Source of the DNA: DATJPD01 sp035506575
Lineage (GTDB): Bacteria > Pseudomonadota > Alphaproteobacteria > CACIAM-22H2
Assembly: GCA_035506575.1 (NCBI GenBank)
Contig: DATJPD010000055.1
Span: 31,298-95,297, forward strand
Length of the DNA stretch: 64,000 bases
Reading direction: 5' to 3'
Part shown: positions 7,601 to 15,910 of the stretch, one piece after another
How positions within the stretch are numbered: the stretch's first letter is position 1
How the letters are laid out: every line of letters starts with the position of its first letter
The notes under the pieces: model-generated
The model's input: the letters and a program-made list of their open reading frames with translations, nothing else
Told to the model about the DNA's origin: nothing
Databases searched by the model: none
Program-made: the position numbers and the translations under genes

Positions 7601-9316
7601 CTATTCCGCGGCGCGGCCGGGCGACAGGGGGCCGCCGTAGTCGCGCGCCGCCGCTTCGCGCGAGACATAGCCGCGCGCGATGTCGTCTTCGAGGGCGCGG
7701 CGGTCGCGCTCCCTCGGATTGCCCCAGCCGCCGCCGCCCGCGGTGAGGAAGGTGAGACGGTCGCCGGCCTCCAGCCGCACGCCCGTCGCCTTGAGCAGCT
7801 TCTGCGTGGTGCCGTCCTTGCGCGTCAGGGTCGCCTCGTTGATCGCCGCCGGCTTTCCGCCATGCAGGCCCCAGGGCGGCTCCTTGGTGCGCTCGCAATT
7901 CACGTTGGCCGTCGCCTTCTGCAGCGCTTTGTAGCTGATCTCGACACCGAGGCCGCCGCGATACTTGCCGGCCCCGCCGCTGTCCGGCCGCAGCGCGAAG
8001 CGCTCGACCAGGAAGGGGTACTGGATCTCCTGCAGCTCGACCGGCGCGTTGCGCACGTCGCCCTGGCAGATCGACACCGAGGCTGACTCGCCGTCCTCGT
8101 GGGGGCGGCCGCCCCAGCCGCCGCCGAAGATGTTCATCAGCAGGAAGCGCCGGCCGTCGCTGTCGCGGAACCCGCCCATCGATACCCCGCCCATGTCGCC
8201 CTTGTGCGCGGCCGGGATCCTGTCGGGCAGGGCAGGGGCGAGCGCCTTCAGGATGGTGTCGATCACCGTCGGCAGCGGGATGCTCCACAAGCCCAGGGCC
8301 GCCGGGTGCTTGGCGTTCAGAAGCTTGCCCTCGGGCAGGATGAGCTCGAGCGGGCGGAAGCAGCCCTCGTTCACCGGTGCGGTCGGCTGCGTGAGGCACT
8401 TGAAGGCGATGCGCGCCGCGGCCAGCCCGCCCGAGTATCCCGAGTTGAGCGGCCCCGGCACCTGGTCGTTCAAGTCCGAGAAGTCGATCACCATCCGGTT
8501 GCCGTCGACGACGACCTTGACCTTGATGCGGATGCGGACGTCGAGATTGCGTCCGTCATTGTCGAGGAAGCTCTCGGCCTCGTAGACGCCGTCCGGGACT
8601 TTTTCGACGAAGGCGCGCGCCTCGCGCTCGGCCAAATCCCAGATCGCCCGGATGCAGGTCTCGACCGTGCCGCGGCCGTAGCGCTTCACGAGCTCGCCGT
8701 AGCGCCGTGCGCCGAGCTGGCAGCACGCGATCTGCGCCCGCATGTCGCCGAGGGCCGCGTCCGGGAAGCGGGTGTTGTCCTGGATGATCTGCCACAAGGT
8801 GTCGTTGCGCTTGCCGGCCTCGTAGATCTTGAGGGAGCGGAACTGCAAACCCTCCTGGAAGATCTCGGTCGTCGCCACCGAGCCGAAGCCTTCGCGCATA
8901 CCGCCGATGTCGACCCAGTGCGCGCGCGCCGCGGCGAAGGCCACGAGCTCGCCGTCCTGGAAGCACGGCGCGTAAATCACCACGTTGTTGAGGTGCTGGC
9001 CGCACACATGGCCGTGGTTCATGATGATCACATCGCCGGGCGCGAAACCGGCGAGGCCGTAGCGCTCGATCCCGTCCTTCACCGCGATGCCGAGATCGGC
9101 GAGGAAGATCGGCAGGCCGCCCTTGTTCTGCGAGATCATCCGGCCCTCGGTGTCGAGCAGGCCGCAGCAGAAGTCGCGCACCTCGTAGATCATCATGTTG
9201 TAGGCCGACTTGCACAGCGCGGTGGCCATTTCGTCGGCGTACGCGTTGATGGCGTTGCGCACGACCTCGACCGTGATCGGATTGACCTTCCCGGCGGAAT
9301 TCGAACCTTGCGTCAT
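7601..9316 (-). CDS. Hydantoinase B / 5-oxoprolinase-family beta subunit
   Basis: A 571-residue HyuB-family protein that pairs with HyuA in ATP-dependent opening of hydantoin-like or 5-oxoproline rings, or in carboxylation of ketones. Family stretches seen include MISQNKGGLP, MNHGHVCGQHLNN and the glycine-rich C-terminal TAGGGGWGNP. Length is normal. Its start lies 2 bp after the hyuA stop, with GGAGAGA as ribosome binding site, so the subunits are made together. The substrate cannot be fixed from sequence; the M24 genes downstream suggest a further amide hydrolysis step. Confidence 0.9.
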   Translation of the reverse strand: MTQGSNSAGKVNPITVEVVRNAINAYADEMATALCKSAYNMMIYEVRDFCCGLLDTEGRMISQNKGGLPIFLADLGIAVKDGIERYGLAGFAPGDVIIMNHGHVCGQHLNNVVIYAPCFQDGELVAFAAARAHWVDIGGMREGFGSVATTEIFQEGLQFRSLKIYEAGKRNDTLWQIIQDNTRFPDAALGDMRAQIACCQLGARRYGELVKRYGRGTVETCIRAIWDLAEREARAFVEKVPDGVYEAESFLDNDGRNLDVRIRIKVKVVVDGNRMVIDFSDLNDQVPGPLNSGYSGGLAAARIAFKCLTQPTAPVNEGCFRPLELILPEGKLLNAKHPAALGLWSIPLPTVIDTILKALAPALPDRIPAAHKGDMGGVSMGGFRDSDGRRFLLMNIFGGGWGGRPHEDGESASVSICQGDVRNAPVELQEIQYPFLVERFALRPDSGGAGKYRGGLGVEISYKALQKATANVNCERTKEPPWGLHGGKPAAINEATLTRKDGTTQKLLKATGVRLEAGDRLTFLTAGGGGWGNPRERDRRALEDDIARGYVSREAAARDYGGPLSPGRAAE

Positions 9317-9318
9317 AG

Positions 9319-11376
9319 CTAGTCTCTCTCCGCTAGGGTGATCACGAGGTGACCCCAGGGGTCGACCTCGGCGACGTCATCGGGCGGTATGAGGATCGTC
9401 GAGTTGGGCTCCTCGATCACCGCCGGGCCTTTGATCTTGGTACCCGCCGGCAAGGCCGGACGCCAGAGGATCCGCGCCTCGAGCGGCCTGTCAGCCTCGT
9501 CGAAGATCACCGGCCGCCGGCGCTCCTCGCTCTGCTCGGTCGGCTGCCACGGCGCCTGGAGCCAGCTTTCGATCGCGTCCTCCATGCGCGGCACGGTCAC
9601 CACGAGGCGCAAATTGACGATCTCGAGCGACTGGTCCGGGGCCGCGTGCCCGTAGCGCTTGTCATGCTGTGCATCGAACCGCGCCCGCACGCCCGACGGG
9701 TCGGTGGTGATGTCCGCCGCCGCCGCGACCGGGATCGGGATGGTGTGCTCCTGGCCGCGGTAGCGCAGGTCGGCGGCAAAGGCGAAATGTCCGTCCTTCG
9801 CCGTGAAGCGGTCGCGGGCCAACGCCTCTTCGCCCGCGGCCCGCAGTTCGGCGAAGGCCCGCTCGGCATCGGCGGCCGCGATCCGCCCGACACCGCCGAA
9901 GAGGGTGCGTACGAAGTCCTGCCGCCACTCCGCCATCAGCATGCCGAGCGCCGAGAAGTTGCCCGGCAGCTTGGGGATGATCACCTTGGGGATGAAGATC
10001 TCGCGCGCCAGGGCCACCGCGTGCAGCGGCCCGGCGCCGCCGAAGGCGATCATCACGGTATCCCGCGGGTCGATGCCGCGGTTGACCGACACGGCGCGCA
10101 CGGAGAGCGACATGGCGCCGTCGGCGATCTTGGCGATGCCGAGGGCGGCCTCCGCCACCGACAGACCCAGCCGGTCGGCGACCTGCTTGCGGATCGCGTC
10201 CTCCGCGAGGTTGCGCGCGAGCTTCATGCCGCCGCCGAGGAAGCGCTCGGGATTGAGCCGGCCGAGCACCAGATCGGCGTCGGTCACCACCGGCTCGGTC
10301 GCCCCGCGGCCGTAGCAGGCCGGCCCCGGATCGGCGCCGGCGCTGCGCGGCCCGATATGCAGGCCGCCGGACTCGTCGCACCAGGCGATCGAGCCGCCGC
10401 CGGCGCCCACCTCGACGATGTCGACCACCGGCAGCTGCATCGGCTGGCCGCTGAACTCGTCACCGATCGTGTACCCCTCTTCGATGGGCGGCACGCCGTC
10501 GGTGATCAAGGTCGTCTTCGCGGTCGTGCCGCCCATGTCGAAGCCGATCGCGCGTTCGAGGCGCATGAGCTTGGCGAGGCGTCCGGCCCCGATCATGCCG
10601 GCGACCGGGCCCGATTCCATCATTGCCACCGGCTCGCGCCGGGCCTGGCCGACCGACATCGTGCCGCCGTTCGAGCGCATGATCGCGATCTTGCCGGGAA
10701 AGCGGCCGTTGCGGGCGAAGTCTTCGAGCTTTTCGAGATAGCGGTTCACGCGCGGGCCTACATAGGCGTTGAGCGCCGTCGTCGACGTGCGCTCGTACTC
10801 GCGGAACTCGCGCAGGATCTCGTGGCTCAAGGTCACGAACAGGCCCGGGCAGGCCTTGCGCAGCACGTTGCCGGCCACGATCTCGTGCGCCGGATTCGCA
10901 TAGGCGTGCAGGAAGCACACCGCCACCGAGTCGACGCCGAGGGCCGTGAGCTGGCGACCCAGCGCCTCGATGTCGCCGCGGACGATCGGCACCAGCGCCT
11001 CGCCCGCGGCCGACATGCGCTCCTTGACCTCGAAGGTCAGCTCGCGCGGCACCAGCGGCTTCGGACGGTGGAAATTGAGATTGAACGCATCGGGCCGGTT
11101 GCCACGGCCGAGCGCGTAGACATCGCGGAAGCCTTCGGTCGTGAGGAGGGCGGTCTTGGCGCCGCTGCGCTCCAGCACGGTGTTGATGGCAATGGTCGAG
11201 CCGTGCAGCAGCTCGTCGAGCGAGGCGAGGTCGCACGTTGCAAGGCGCAGGCTGTCGGCCACGCCCTGCGTCGGATCGGCCGGCACGGTCGAGGTCTTGG
11301 ACGTGACGATCTTGCCGTCGATGTAGCCGACGAGGTCGGTGAAGGTGCCGCCGATATCGACGCCGACGATGCTCAC
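9319..11376 (-). CDS. Hydantoinase A / 5-oxoprolinase-family alpha subunit
   Basis: A 685-residue HyuA-family ATP-binding subunit of the ASKHA fold. The N-terminal VGVDIGGTFTDL phosphate-binding loop and later GFDMGGTTAKT and AFGGAGPLH motifs are intact. I chose the GTG at 11376: a GGAG lies 7 bp upstream, overlapping the preceding permease stop, and the protein then begins right at the GGTFTD motif. An upstream ATG at 11433 would run into the permease gene. It is translationally linked to hyuB. Acetophenone carboxylase-like activity is an alternative to hydantoinase. Confidence 0.9.
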   Translation of the reverse strand: MSIVGVDIGGTFTDLVGYIDGKIVTSKTSTVPADPTQGVADSLRLATCDLASLDELLHGSTIAINTVLERSGAKTALLTTEGFRDVYALGRGNRPDAFNLNFHRPKPLVPRELTFEVKERMSAAGEALVPIVRGDIEALGRQLTALGVDSVAVCFLHAYANPAHEIVAGNVLRKACPGLFVTLSHEILREFREYERTSTTALNAYVGPRVNRYLEKLEDFARNGRFPGKIAIMRSNGGTMSVGQARREPVAMMESGPVAGMIGAGRLAKLMRLERAIGFDMGGTTAKTTLITDGVPPIEEGYTIGDEFSGQPMQLPVVDIVEVGAGGGSIAWCDESGGLHIGPRSAGADPGPACYGRGATEPVVTDADLVLGRLNPERFLGGGMKLARNLAEDAIRKQVADRLGLSVAEAALGIAKIADGAMSLSVRAVSVNRGIDPRDTVMIAFGGAGPLHAVALAREIFIPKVIIPKLPGNFSALGMLMAEWRQDFVRTLFGGVGRIAAADAERAFAELRAAGEEALARDRFTAKDGHFAFAADLRYRGQEHTIPIPVAAAADITTDPSGVRARFDAQHDKRYGHAAPDQSLEIVNLRLVVTVPRMEDAIESWLQAPWQPTEQSEERRRPVIFDEADRPLEARILWRPALPAGTKIKGPAVIEEPNSTILIPPDDVAEVDPWGHLVITLAERD

Positions 11377-11387
11377 GCTGTGCTCCG

Positions 11388-12140
11388 TTAGTCTTTCCAG
11401 CGCGTGAACCGGCCTTCGGCGACGCGCACGCATTCGTTGAGGGCGATCGCCATCACCGCCAAGGTCGCGATGAGGGCGAGGAGGGCCGCCGGCTGCAGGT
11501 TCTCGGCGTAGAGCTGGGTGAAATAGCCGATGCCGGCCGTGGAGACGAACAGCTCCGCCAGGATGACGCCGAGCAAGGTCATGGTCATGGCCAGGCGCAG
11601 GCTTGCGAACACGGTGGTCGCCATGTGCGGGAACACGACATAACGCACGATTTGGGCGCGCGAGGCGCCGAGGGCCGTGGTGCCGCGCACCAGGAGCGGG
11701 TTGACGTTGCGCATCCCGGCGACCGTGTTGACCAGGATCGGAAAGATGCCATGGCTGAAGCCGAACGCGACCTTGCCGGCGGGTCCGATGCCGAACACGA
11801 GCATGAACAGCGGCAGCAGGATGACCTGCGGGACCGCGTAGAGCAGCAGCACGAACGGATAGGTGGTGCGGCGGCCGAGTTCAGTGAGGCCGATGAGGAT
11901 GCCGATCGCCGTGCCGAACACGACCGACAGCCCGAACGCCGCGAGCAGCTCCATAAGAGCCAGTTCGACCGCGGCGCGGACACGCGCATCGCCGAAGACC
12001 TTCGGCCACAGCGCCAACGCCACCTGGCTCGGAGGCGCCAGGAAGCTGGTGTTGCCGAACGCGCGCGCATAGACCTCCCAGGCCGCCAGCAGGGCCACGA
12101 CAAGGAGTAGCCGGATGAGGCGCACGCGCACGACACTCAT
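11388..12140 (-). CDS. ABC transporter permease (TauC/SsuC type)
   Basis: A 250-residue BPD_transp_1-type inner-membrane permease with about six hydrophobic segments and an EAA-like loop (GTTALGASRAQIVRYVVFP). It pairs with the permease at 12300-13055, the ATPase and the periplasmic binding protein encoded upstream on the same strand. Two distinct permeases imply a heterodimeric channel. Its TAA lies 11 bp before the hyuA start, linking uptake with hydrolysis. Confidence 0.88.
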   Translation of the reverse strand: MSVVRVRLIRLLLVVALLAAWEVYARAFGNTSFLAPPSQVALALWPKVFGDARVRAAVELALMELLAAFGLSVVFGTAIGILIGLTELGRRTTYPFVLLLYAVPQVILLPLFMLVFGIGPAGKVAFGFSHGIFPILVNTVAGMRNVNPLLVRGTTALGASRAQIVRYVVFPHMATTVFASLRLAMTMTLLGVILAELFVSTAGIGYFTQLYAENLQPAALLALIATLAVMAIALNECVRVAEGRFTRWKD

Positions 12141-12144
12141 CGTC

Positions 12145-12248
12145 CGTCATGCCCGGACTTGTTCCGGGCATCCACGTCGATCCGCGAACATAGATATCTA
12201 CGAATTGCGCGCCGACGTGGATGGCCGGGACGGAGCCCGGCCATGACG
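12145..12248. repeat. Palindromic intergenic repeat between the two permease genes
   Basis: About 100 bp of nested palindromes. ATGCCCGGA/TCCGGGCAT and ATGGCCGGG-type/GCCCGGCCAT hairpins sit at the two ends, CCACGTCG pairs with CGACGTGG inside, and the outer arms CGTCAT and ATGACG close the unit. This is a REP-like repeat of a type common in alphaproteobacteria, inserted within the operon. It could tune mRNA stability between the two permease cistrons. Confidence 0.65.
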
Positions 12249-12299
12249 CCAGGGAATGGCACATCAAGTCGCTGATGCATCGCGGCACACATTACAGCG

Positions 12300-13055
12300 C
12301 TACTCCGCCTTCAGCCGCGATTCCGCGGCATAGACGAGGAGGTTGAGGATCAAGGTCGCGAGCACCACGAAGACGATCCACGCGTACATGCGCGCGGTGT
12401 CCATCAGCTCGGCCGCGAGCGCGATGGACCGGCCGATGCCGGCGGCCGACGCCAGGGTTTCGCCGCCCAGCACCGAGGCGATGCAGATGAAGAAGCCGAT
12501 GCGCAGGCCCGTGATCGTCACCGGCAGAGCCGCGGGCAGATACACGTGGCGCAGCTGCTGCAGCCCGGAGGCGCCCATCGACTGCAGCGAGCGCAGGTAG
12601 AGCTTGTCGACATTCGAAAACGCCGCGATCGTGTTGAGCGCGATGGGGAAGAACGCGTACACGGCGCCGTACGCCACCTTCGAGGCGGGCCCGATGCCGA
12701 AGAAGAGGATGAACAGCGGAAAGAACATGGTGATCGGGATCGCGAACAGGCCCGACAGCATCGGCTCGAACAGCCGCGAAAGGCCGCTGGAGCGCGCGAT
12801 CAGGAACCCCACCGCGATCCCGGCCACGGCGGCCATGGCATAGGCTTCGGCGATGGTCGCCAGCGTGATCTTGGCCGCCGCCCACAGCGCCCCCGAGGCG
12901 GCGATCGCCTGAAGGCTCGTCCACACCCGATCCGGTGCCGGCAGGAACAGGCTCAACACCCGCGAGCCGTGGGTGACATACGCCCAGCCGCCGAACAGCC
13001 CGAGCACGACTGCCACTTGGATAGACGCCGCGAAGATGCGCTGGCCGGTGCGCAT
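12300..13055 (-). CDS. ABC transporter permease (TauC/SsuC type)
   Basis: A 251-residue inner-membrane permease with about six transmembrane segments and an EAA-like loop (SLQSMGASGLQQLRHVYLP). It is related to the permease at 11388-12140 but clearly divergent, as expected for partners in one importer. REP-like repeats flank it on both sides (12145-12248 and 13091-13269), so the operon has been invaded twice while gene order stayed intact. Confidence 0.88.
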   Translation of the reverse strand: MRTGQRIFAASIQVAVVLGLFGGWAYVTHGSRVLSLFLPAPDRVWTSLQAIAASGALWAAAKITLATIAEAYAMAAVAGIAVGFLIARSSGLSRLFEPMLSGLFAIPITMFFPLFILFFGIGPASKVAYGAVYAFFPIALNTIAAFSNVDKLYLRSLQSMGASGLQQLRHVYLPAALPVTITGLRIGFFICIASVLGGETLASAAGIGRSIALAAELMDTARMYAWIVFVVLATLILNLLVYAAESRLKAE

Positions 13056-13090
13056 CGCTACCGCTCGCCACGGCAGCGACCGTCGGGCCT

Positions 13091-13269
13091 ACCCCTCACC
13101 CGCTCGCCGACTTGCGCCGCGTCGCCGGCCTTCAGGCCGTCGACGGGCGCAAAGAAAAGACTGGGCGCGACCTCTCCCGCAAGGGGAGAGGTGATTTTGC
13201 AGCGCGCCAACGCCCCCCTCTCCCCTTGAGGGAGAGGGCAGCGCGCGAGAGCGCGCGGGGTGAGGGGTT
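13091..13269. repeat. Palindromic repeat, copy 1 (ABC operon)
   Basis: Outer arms ACCCCTCACCCGC and GCGGGGTGAGGGGT enclose paired CCTCTCCC/GGGAGAGG elements and a GCGCGCGAGAGCGCGC core. A closely similar unit lies at 18721-18848, with long identical stretches. Copy 1 is longer because about 50 bp are inserted after the first arm. This is a REP-like mobile palindromic element, not coding. Confidence 0.75.
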
Positions 13270-13283
13270 GCCGCGTCACAGAC

Positions 13284-14108
13284 CTATGATCCCTGGTGCT
13301 CGCCCGCGTCGCGCGCCTGGCGCATCGCCTCGACGGTCTGGCGGATTTCGTCGCGCAACGTGGCGAACAGCTCGTTGCGGATGCGCCCGAACCCGTCGGC
13401 GAGCATGAAGTCGGGCGAGCGCGGATGGGCTTCCGGGACCGTGATCTCGGCCTTGATGCGCCCCGGCCGCGCGGTCATCACCACGATGCGGTCGGCGAGG
13501 AACACTGCTTCGGACAGCGAATGCGTGACGAACACGATCGTTTTGCCGGTGCGCGCCAGGAGCACCGACAGGTCCTCGCCCAGCACCATGCGCGTCTGCT
13601 CGTCGAGGGCGGCGAAGGGCTCGTCCATCAGCAGGATGTCGGTGCCGAGGCAGATGCCGCGCGCGACGTTGATGCGCTGCTTCATGCCGACCGAGAGCTG
13701 GTTCGGGTGATGGTTCGCGAACTGCGCCATGCCGACCGACGACAGCGCATTCATGGCGCGGTCCTGCCAGTCGGTCGCGTATCCTTGCAGCTTGAGGGCG
13801 AGACGGAAATTCTCCAGCACCGTGTACCAGGGGAGCAGCGTGCTCTCCTGGAACACGAACGCGATCTGGCGCGGCTGCGGCCCGCGCACCGCGATCCCGT
13901 TCACGGTGACGGCCCCTGCGCTGGCCTCGATCAGCCCGCCGATGATTCCGAGGAGGGTGCTCTTGCCGCACCCCGACGGGCCCAGCAAGCAGACGAATTC
14001 GCCTTTGCGGATGTCGACCGACACCGCATCGAGGGCCGTGACCTGCTGGTCCGTGCGCCGGCCGGCATAGGTCTTGGACACGCGATCGACGGCGATCGCG
14101 ACTGGCAT
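13284..14108 (-). CDS. ABC transporter ATP-binding protein (TauB/SsuB type)
   Basis: A 274-residue ATPase with Walker A GPSGCGKST, Q-loop (FVFQESTLLPW), signature LSVGMKQR and Walker B LLMDEPFAALD, then a switch histidine (VTHSLSEAV). It energises the importer formed with the two downstream permeases and the upstream binding protein. The sequence groups with nitrate/sulfonate/taurine-type importers, but family membership alone does not fix the substrate. Confidence 0.93.
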   Translation of the reverse strand: MPVAIAVDRVSKTYAGRRTDQQVTALDAVSVDIRKGEFVCLLGPSGCGKSTLLGIIGGLIEASAGAVTVNGIAVRGPQPRQIAFVFQESTLLPWYTVLENFRLALKLQGYATDWQDRAMNALSSVGMAQFANHHPNQLSVGMKQRINVARGICLGTDILLMDEPFAALDEQTRMVLGEDLSVLLARTGKTIVFVTHSLSEAVFLADRIVVMTARPGRIKAEITVPEAHPRSPDFMLADGFGRIRNELFATLRDEIRQTVEAMRQARDAGEHQGS

Positions 14109-14155
14109 GTCGGCTGCGGCGCGCGCGGGGCTTGCGGGTTTGAGACGAACGTCGA

Positions 14156-15145
14156 TCAGAATTTCACCGGGACGAACTGGCTGGTGTACAGCGTCTTCGG
14201 ATCGGGCTCGAAGTCCAGGATCCCCAGCTCCTTGAGCGAGCGGCGGATCACCTCGACCGCCTTCGGGTCGAACGTGCCGTCGGTCGAGAAAGCGGAGAGC
14301 TGCACGTCGTAGACCTTGGCCGCGACCGCCTCGGACACGCCGATGGTCTTGGCCTCGGATTTGACGGTGAAGTCCTTGTGCGTCTTCACGTACGCGATCG
14401 TCTTGAACAAAGCTCGCAGATAGCGCTTCAGGACGTCGGGCCGGTTCTTGATCATGTCATCGGTGGCGAAGATCACGTGCGTGTAGAAATCGTGCACGAG
14501 GTCGCCGAAGAAGAGCACGTTCTTGGCCTTGTTCTGGTCTTCGAGCTCGTAGCCGGTCGCCGCCTCGACGATCATCCCGTCGAGTTCGCCGCGCTCCATC
14601 GCCGCAAGCCGCGCCTGGTTCGAGCCGAGCGGCATCACGACGATACCGTCGCTGCCCCAGCCTTGCTGGCGCGAGGTCTCGCGCGTCAGCCAGTCGGTGA
14701 GCGATCCGAGGGTCGTGACGCCGATCCGCTTGCCCTTGAGGTCGGCCGCCGTATGGATCGGCGAGTTCATCGGGACGCAGAGCGCCAGGTTCTGCGGCGC
14801 TCCATAGAACGCTGCCACGGCGATCGCCGGCACGTTTTTGGCGTGGAAGCCCATGGCCGGGCCGGACCCGAAGCCGACGTCGACCGCACCGGTCGCCAGT
14901 GCCTGCTGCAGCTGCGCGTCGCCCCGGAAGCTCGCGACCTGGAGGTCGATCCCCTCCTGCTCGAAGATCTTGGCCTCGATGCCGACTTCGGCGATGCCGA
15001 AGGCAAACGAATTGGACACGGCCTTGCCGAGGTTGACCTTGTCGAGGGCCAGGGCCGGGCCGACTGACAGAACGGTCAGGACGACCGCCGCGGCGAACCC
15101 GCCGATCCCGGTGCGCCAATGTGGGGTCTCGGCCATGCCGGTCAT
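14156..15145 (-). CDS. ABC transporter substrate-binding protein (TauA/SsuA/NMT1-like)
   Basis: A 329-residue periplasmic binding protein of the NMT1/SsuA fold. An N-terminal signal peptide is clear (hydrophobic core, then VGPALALDK), followed by a two-lobed domain with an ADLKGKRIGVTTLGS stretch. I chose the ATG at 15145 because a strong GGGAGGAG lies just upstream; the longer frame to 15178 lacks this. It is the first gene of the minus-strand unit running through ABC genes, hydantoinase and M24 genes to 5407. Confidence 0.9.
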   Translation of the reverse strand: MTGMAETPHWRTGIGGFAAAVVLTVLSVGPALALDKVNLGKAVSNSFAFGIAEVGIEAKIFEQEGIDLQVASFRGDAQLQQALATGAVDVGFGSGPAMGFHAKNVPAIAVAAFYGAPQNLALCVPMNSPIHTAADLKGKRIGVTTLGSLTDWLTRETSRQQGWGSDGIVVMPLGSNQARLAAMERGELDGMIVEAATGYELEDQNKAKNVLFFGDLVHDFYTHVIFATDDMIKNRPDVLKRYLRALFKTIAYVKTHKDFTVKSEAKTIGVSEAVAAKVYDVQLSAFSTDGTFDPKAVEVIRRSLKELGILDFEPDPKTLYTSQFVPVKF

Positions 15146-15235
15146 GCGCTCTCCTCCCTCAATTCTTACGGCGCACAATCGCTCGCGGCCGGGCGCTTGG
15201 CAAGCGGCCGTTGCACATGGCAGAACGCTGATAAC

Positions 15236-15670
15236 CTAGGCTTTTTTGAGCTCCGCCAGCCCCTGAAGAGCGGCGAGATAGCCGTACGCGCCAAGCCCGC
15301 AGATCACCGCCTTGGCGATCGGCGAGATCTTCGAGTTGTGGTAGGTCGCCTCGCGCGCGTGGATGTTCGAGATGTGCACCTCGATGATCGGGCCCTTGAA
15401 CATCTTGAGCGCGTCCATCAGCGACACCGAGGTGAAGGTGTAGCCCGCCGGGTTGATGACGATCGCATCCGCGGTCTCGCGCGCCGCCTGCACCCAGTCG
15501 ATGAGCTGGCCCTCGTGGTTCGACTGGTGGAAGTCGATGGTCATGTCGGCGGTCTTGGCGAAGGCGCGGCAGTTCGCCTCGATCTGCGCCAAGGTCGTCG
15601 AGCCGTAGATGTGCGGCTCGCGCACGCCGAGCAGGTTGAGGTTGGGCCCGTTGAGGATCATCACGCGCAT
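15236..15670 (-). CDS. aroQ: Type II 3-dehydroquinate dehydratase AroQ
   Basis: A 144-residue AroQ, which converts 3-dehydroquinate to 3-dehydroshikimate. Family residues are all visible: NGPNLNLLG, the tyrosine in HIYG, NPAGYTFTS, EVHISNI with the active histidine, and HAREATYHNS with the lid arginine. It lies 90 bp upstream of the binding protein gene on the same strand. In many proteobacteria aroQ precedes accB; here it does not, so it may be a second, catabolic copy (quinate or protocatechuate route). That last point is inference. Confidence 0.95.
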   Translation of the reverse strand: MRVMILNGPNLNLLGVREPHIYGSTTLAQIEANCRAFAKTADMTIDFHQSNHEGQLIDWVQAARETADAIVINPAGYTFTSVSLMDALKMFKGPIIEVHISNIHAREATYHNSKISPIAKAVICGLGAYGYLAALQGLAELKKA

Positions 15671-15739
15671 GGCAGGTCCTTATACGCGGCGCTGACCAAT
15701 TTTGGGTCGGACGCTCAAGCCCTTGGAATCGGCCTCGTA

Positions 15740-15892
15740 TTTATTGCAGCGCGATTCGAAAAAATCACGTCTGCAACCAAAATCGCACCCATTTTGTCTG
15801 ACCGTTCAAAGGCTTCTTCGGATTGTTGTTTATTGCAGCGAATTTCGGGGTGATATCCCCGGGCGCCCAGGTCGGAGCATCTGTCTCCGACC
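15740..15892. repeat. Direct repeat and inverted repeat in the aroQ-livK gap
   Basis: The 240-bp gap between aroQ and livK is AT-richer than its surroundings. The 12-mer TTTATTGCAGCG occurs at 15740-15751 and again at 15829-15840. A perfect GGTCGGAG/CTCCGACC inverted repeat lies at 15870-15892, downstream of livK, without a T-run. The repeats could be regulatory sites for aroQ and the hairpin a weak terminator of livK. Confidence 0.45.
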
Positions 15893-15910
15893 CGCGTACC
15901 CTGCCGCGTC

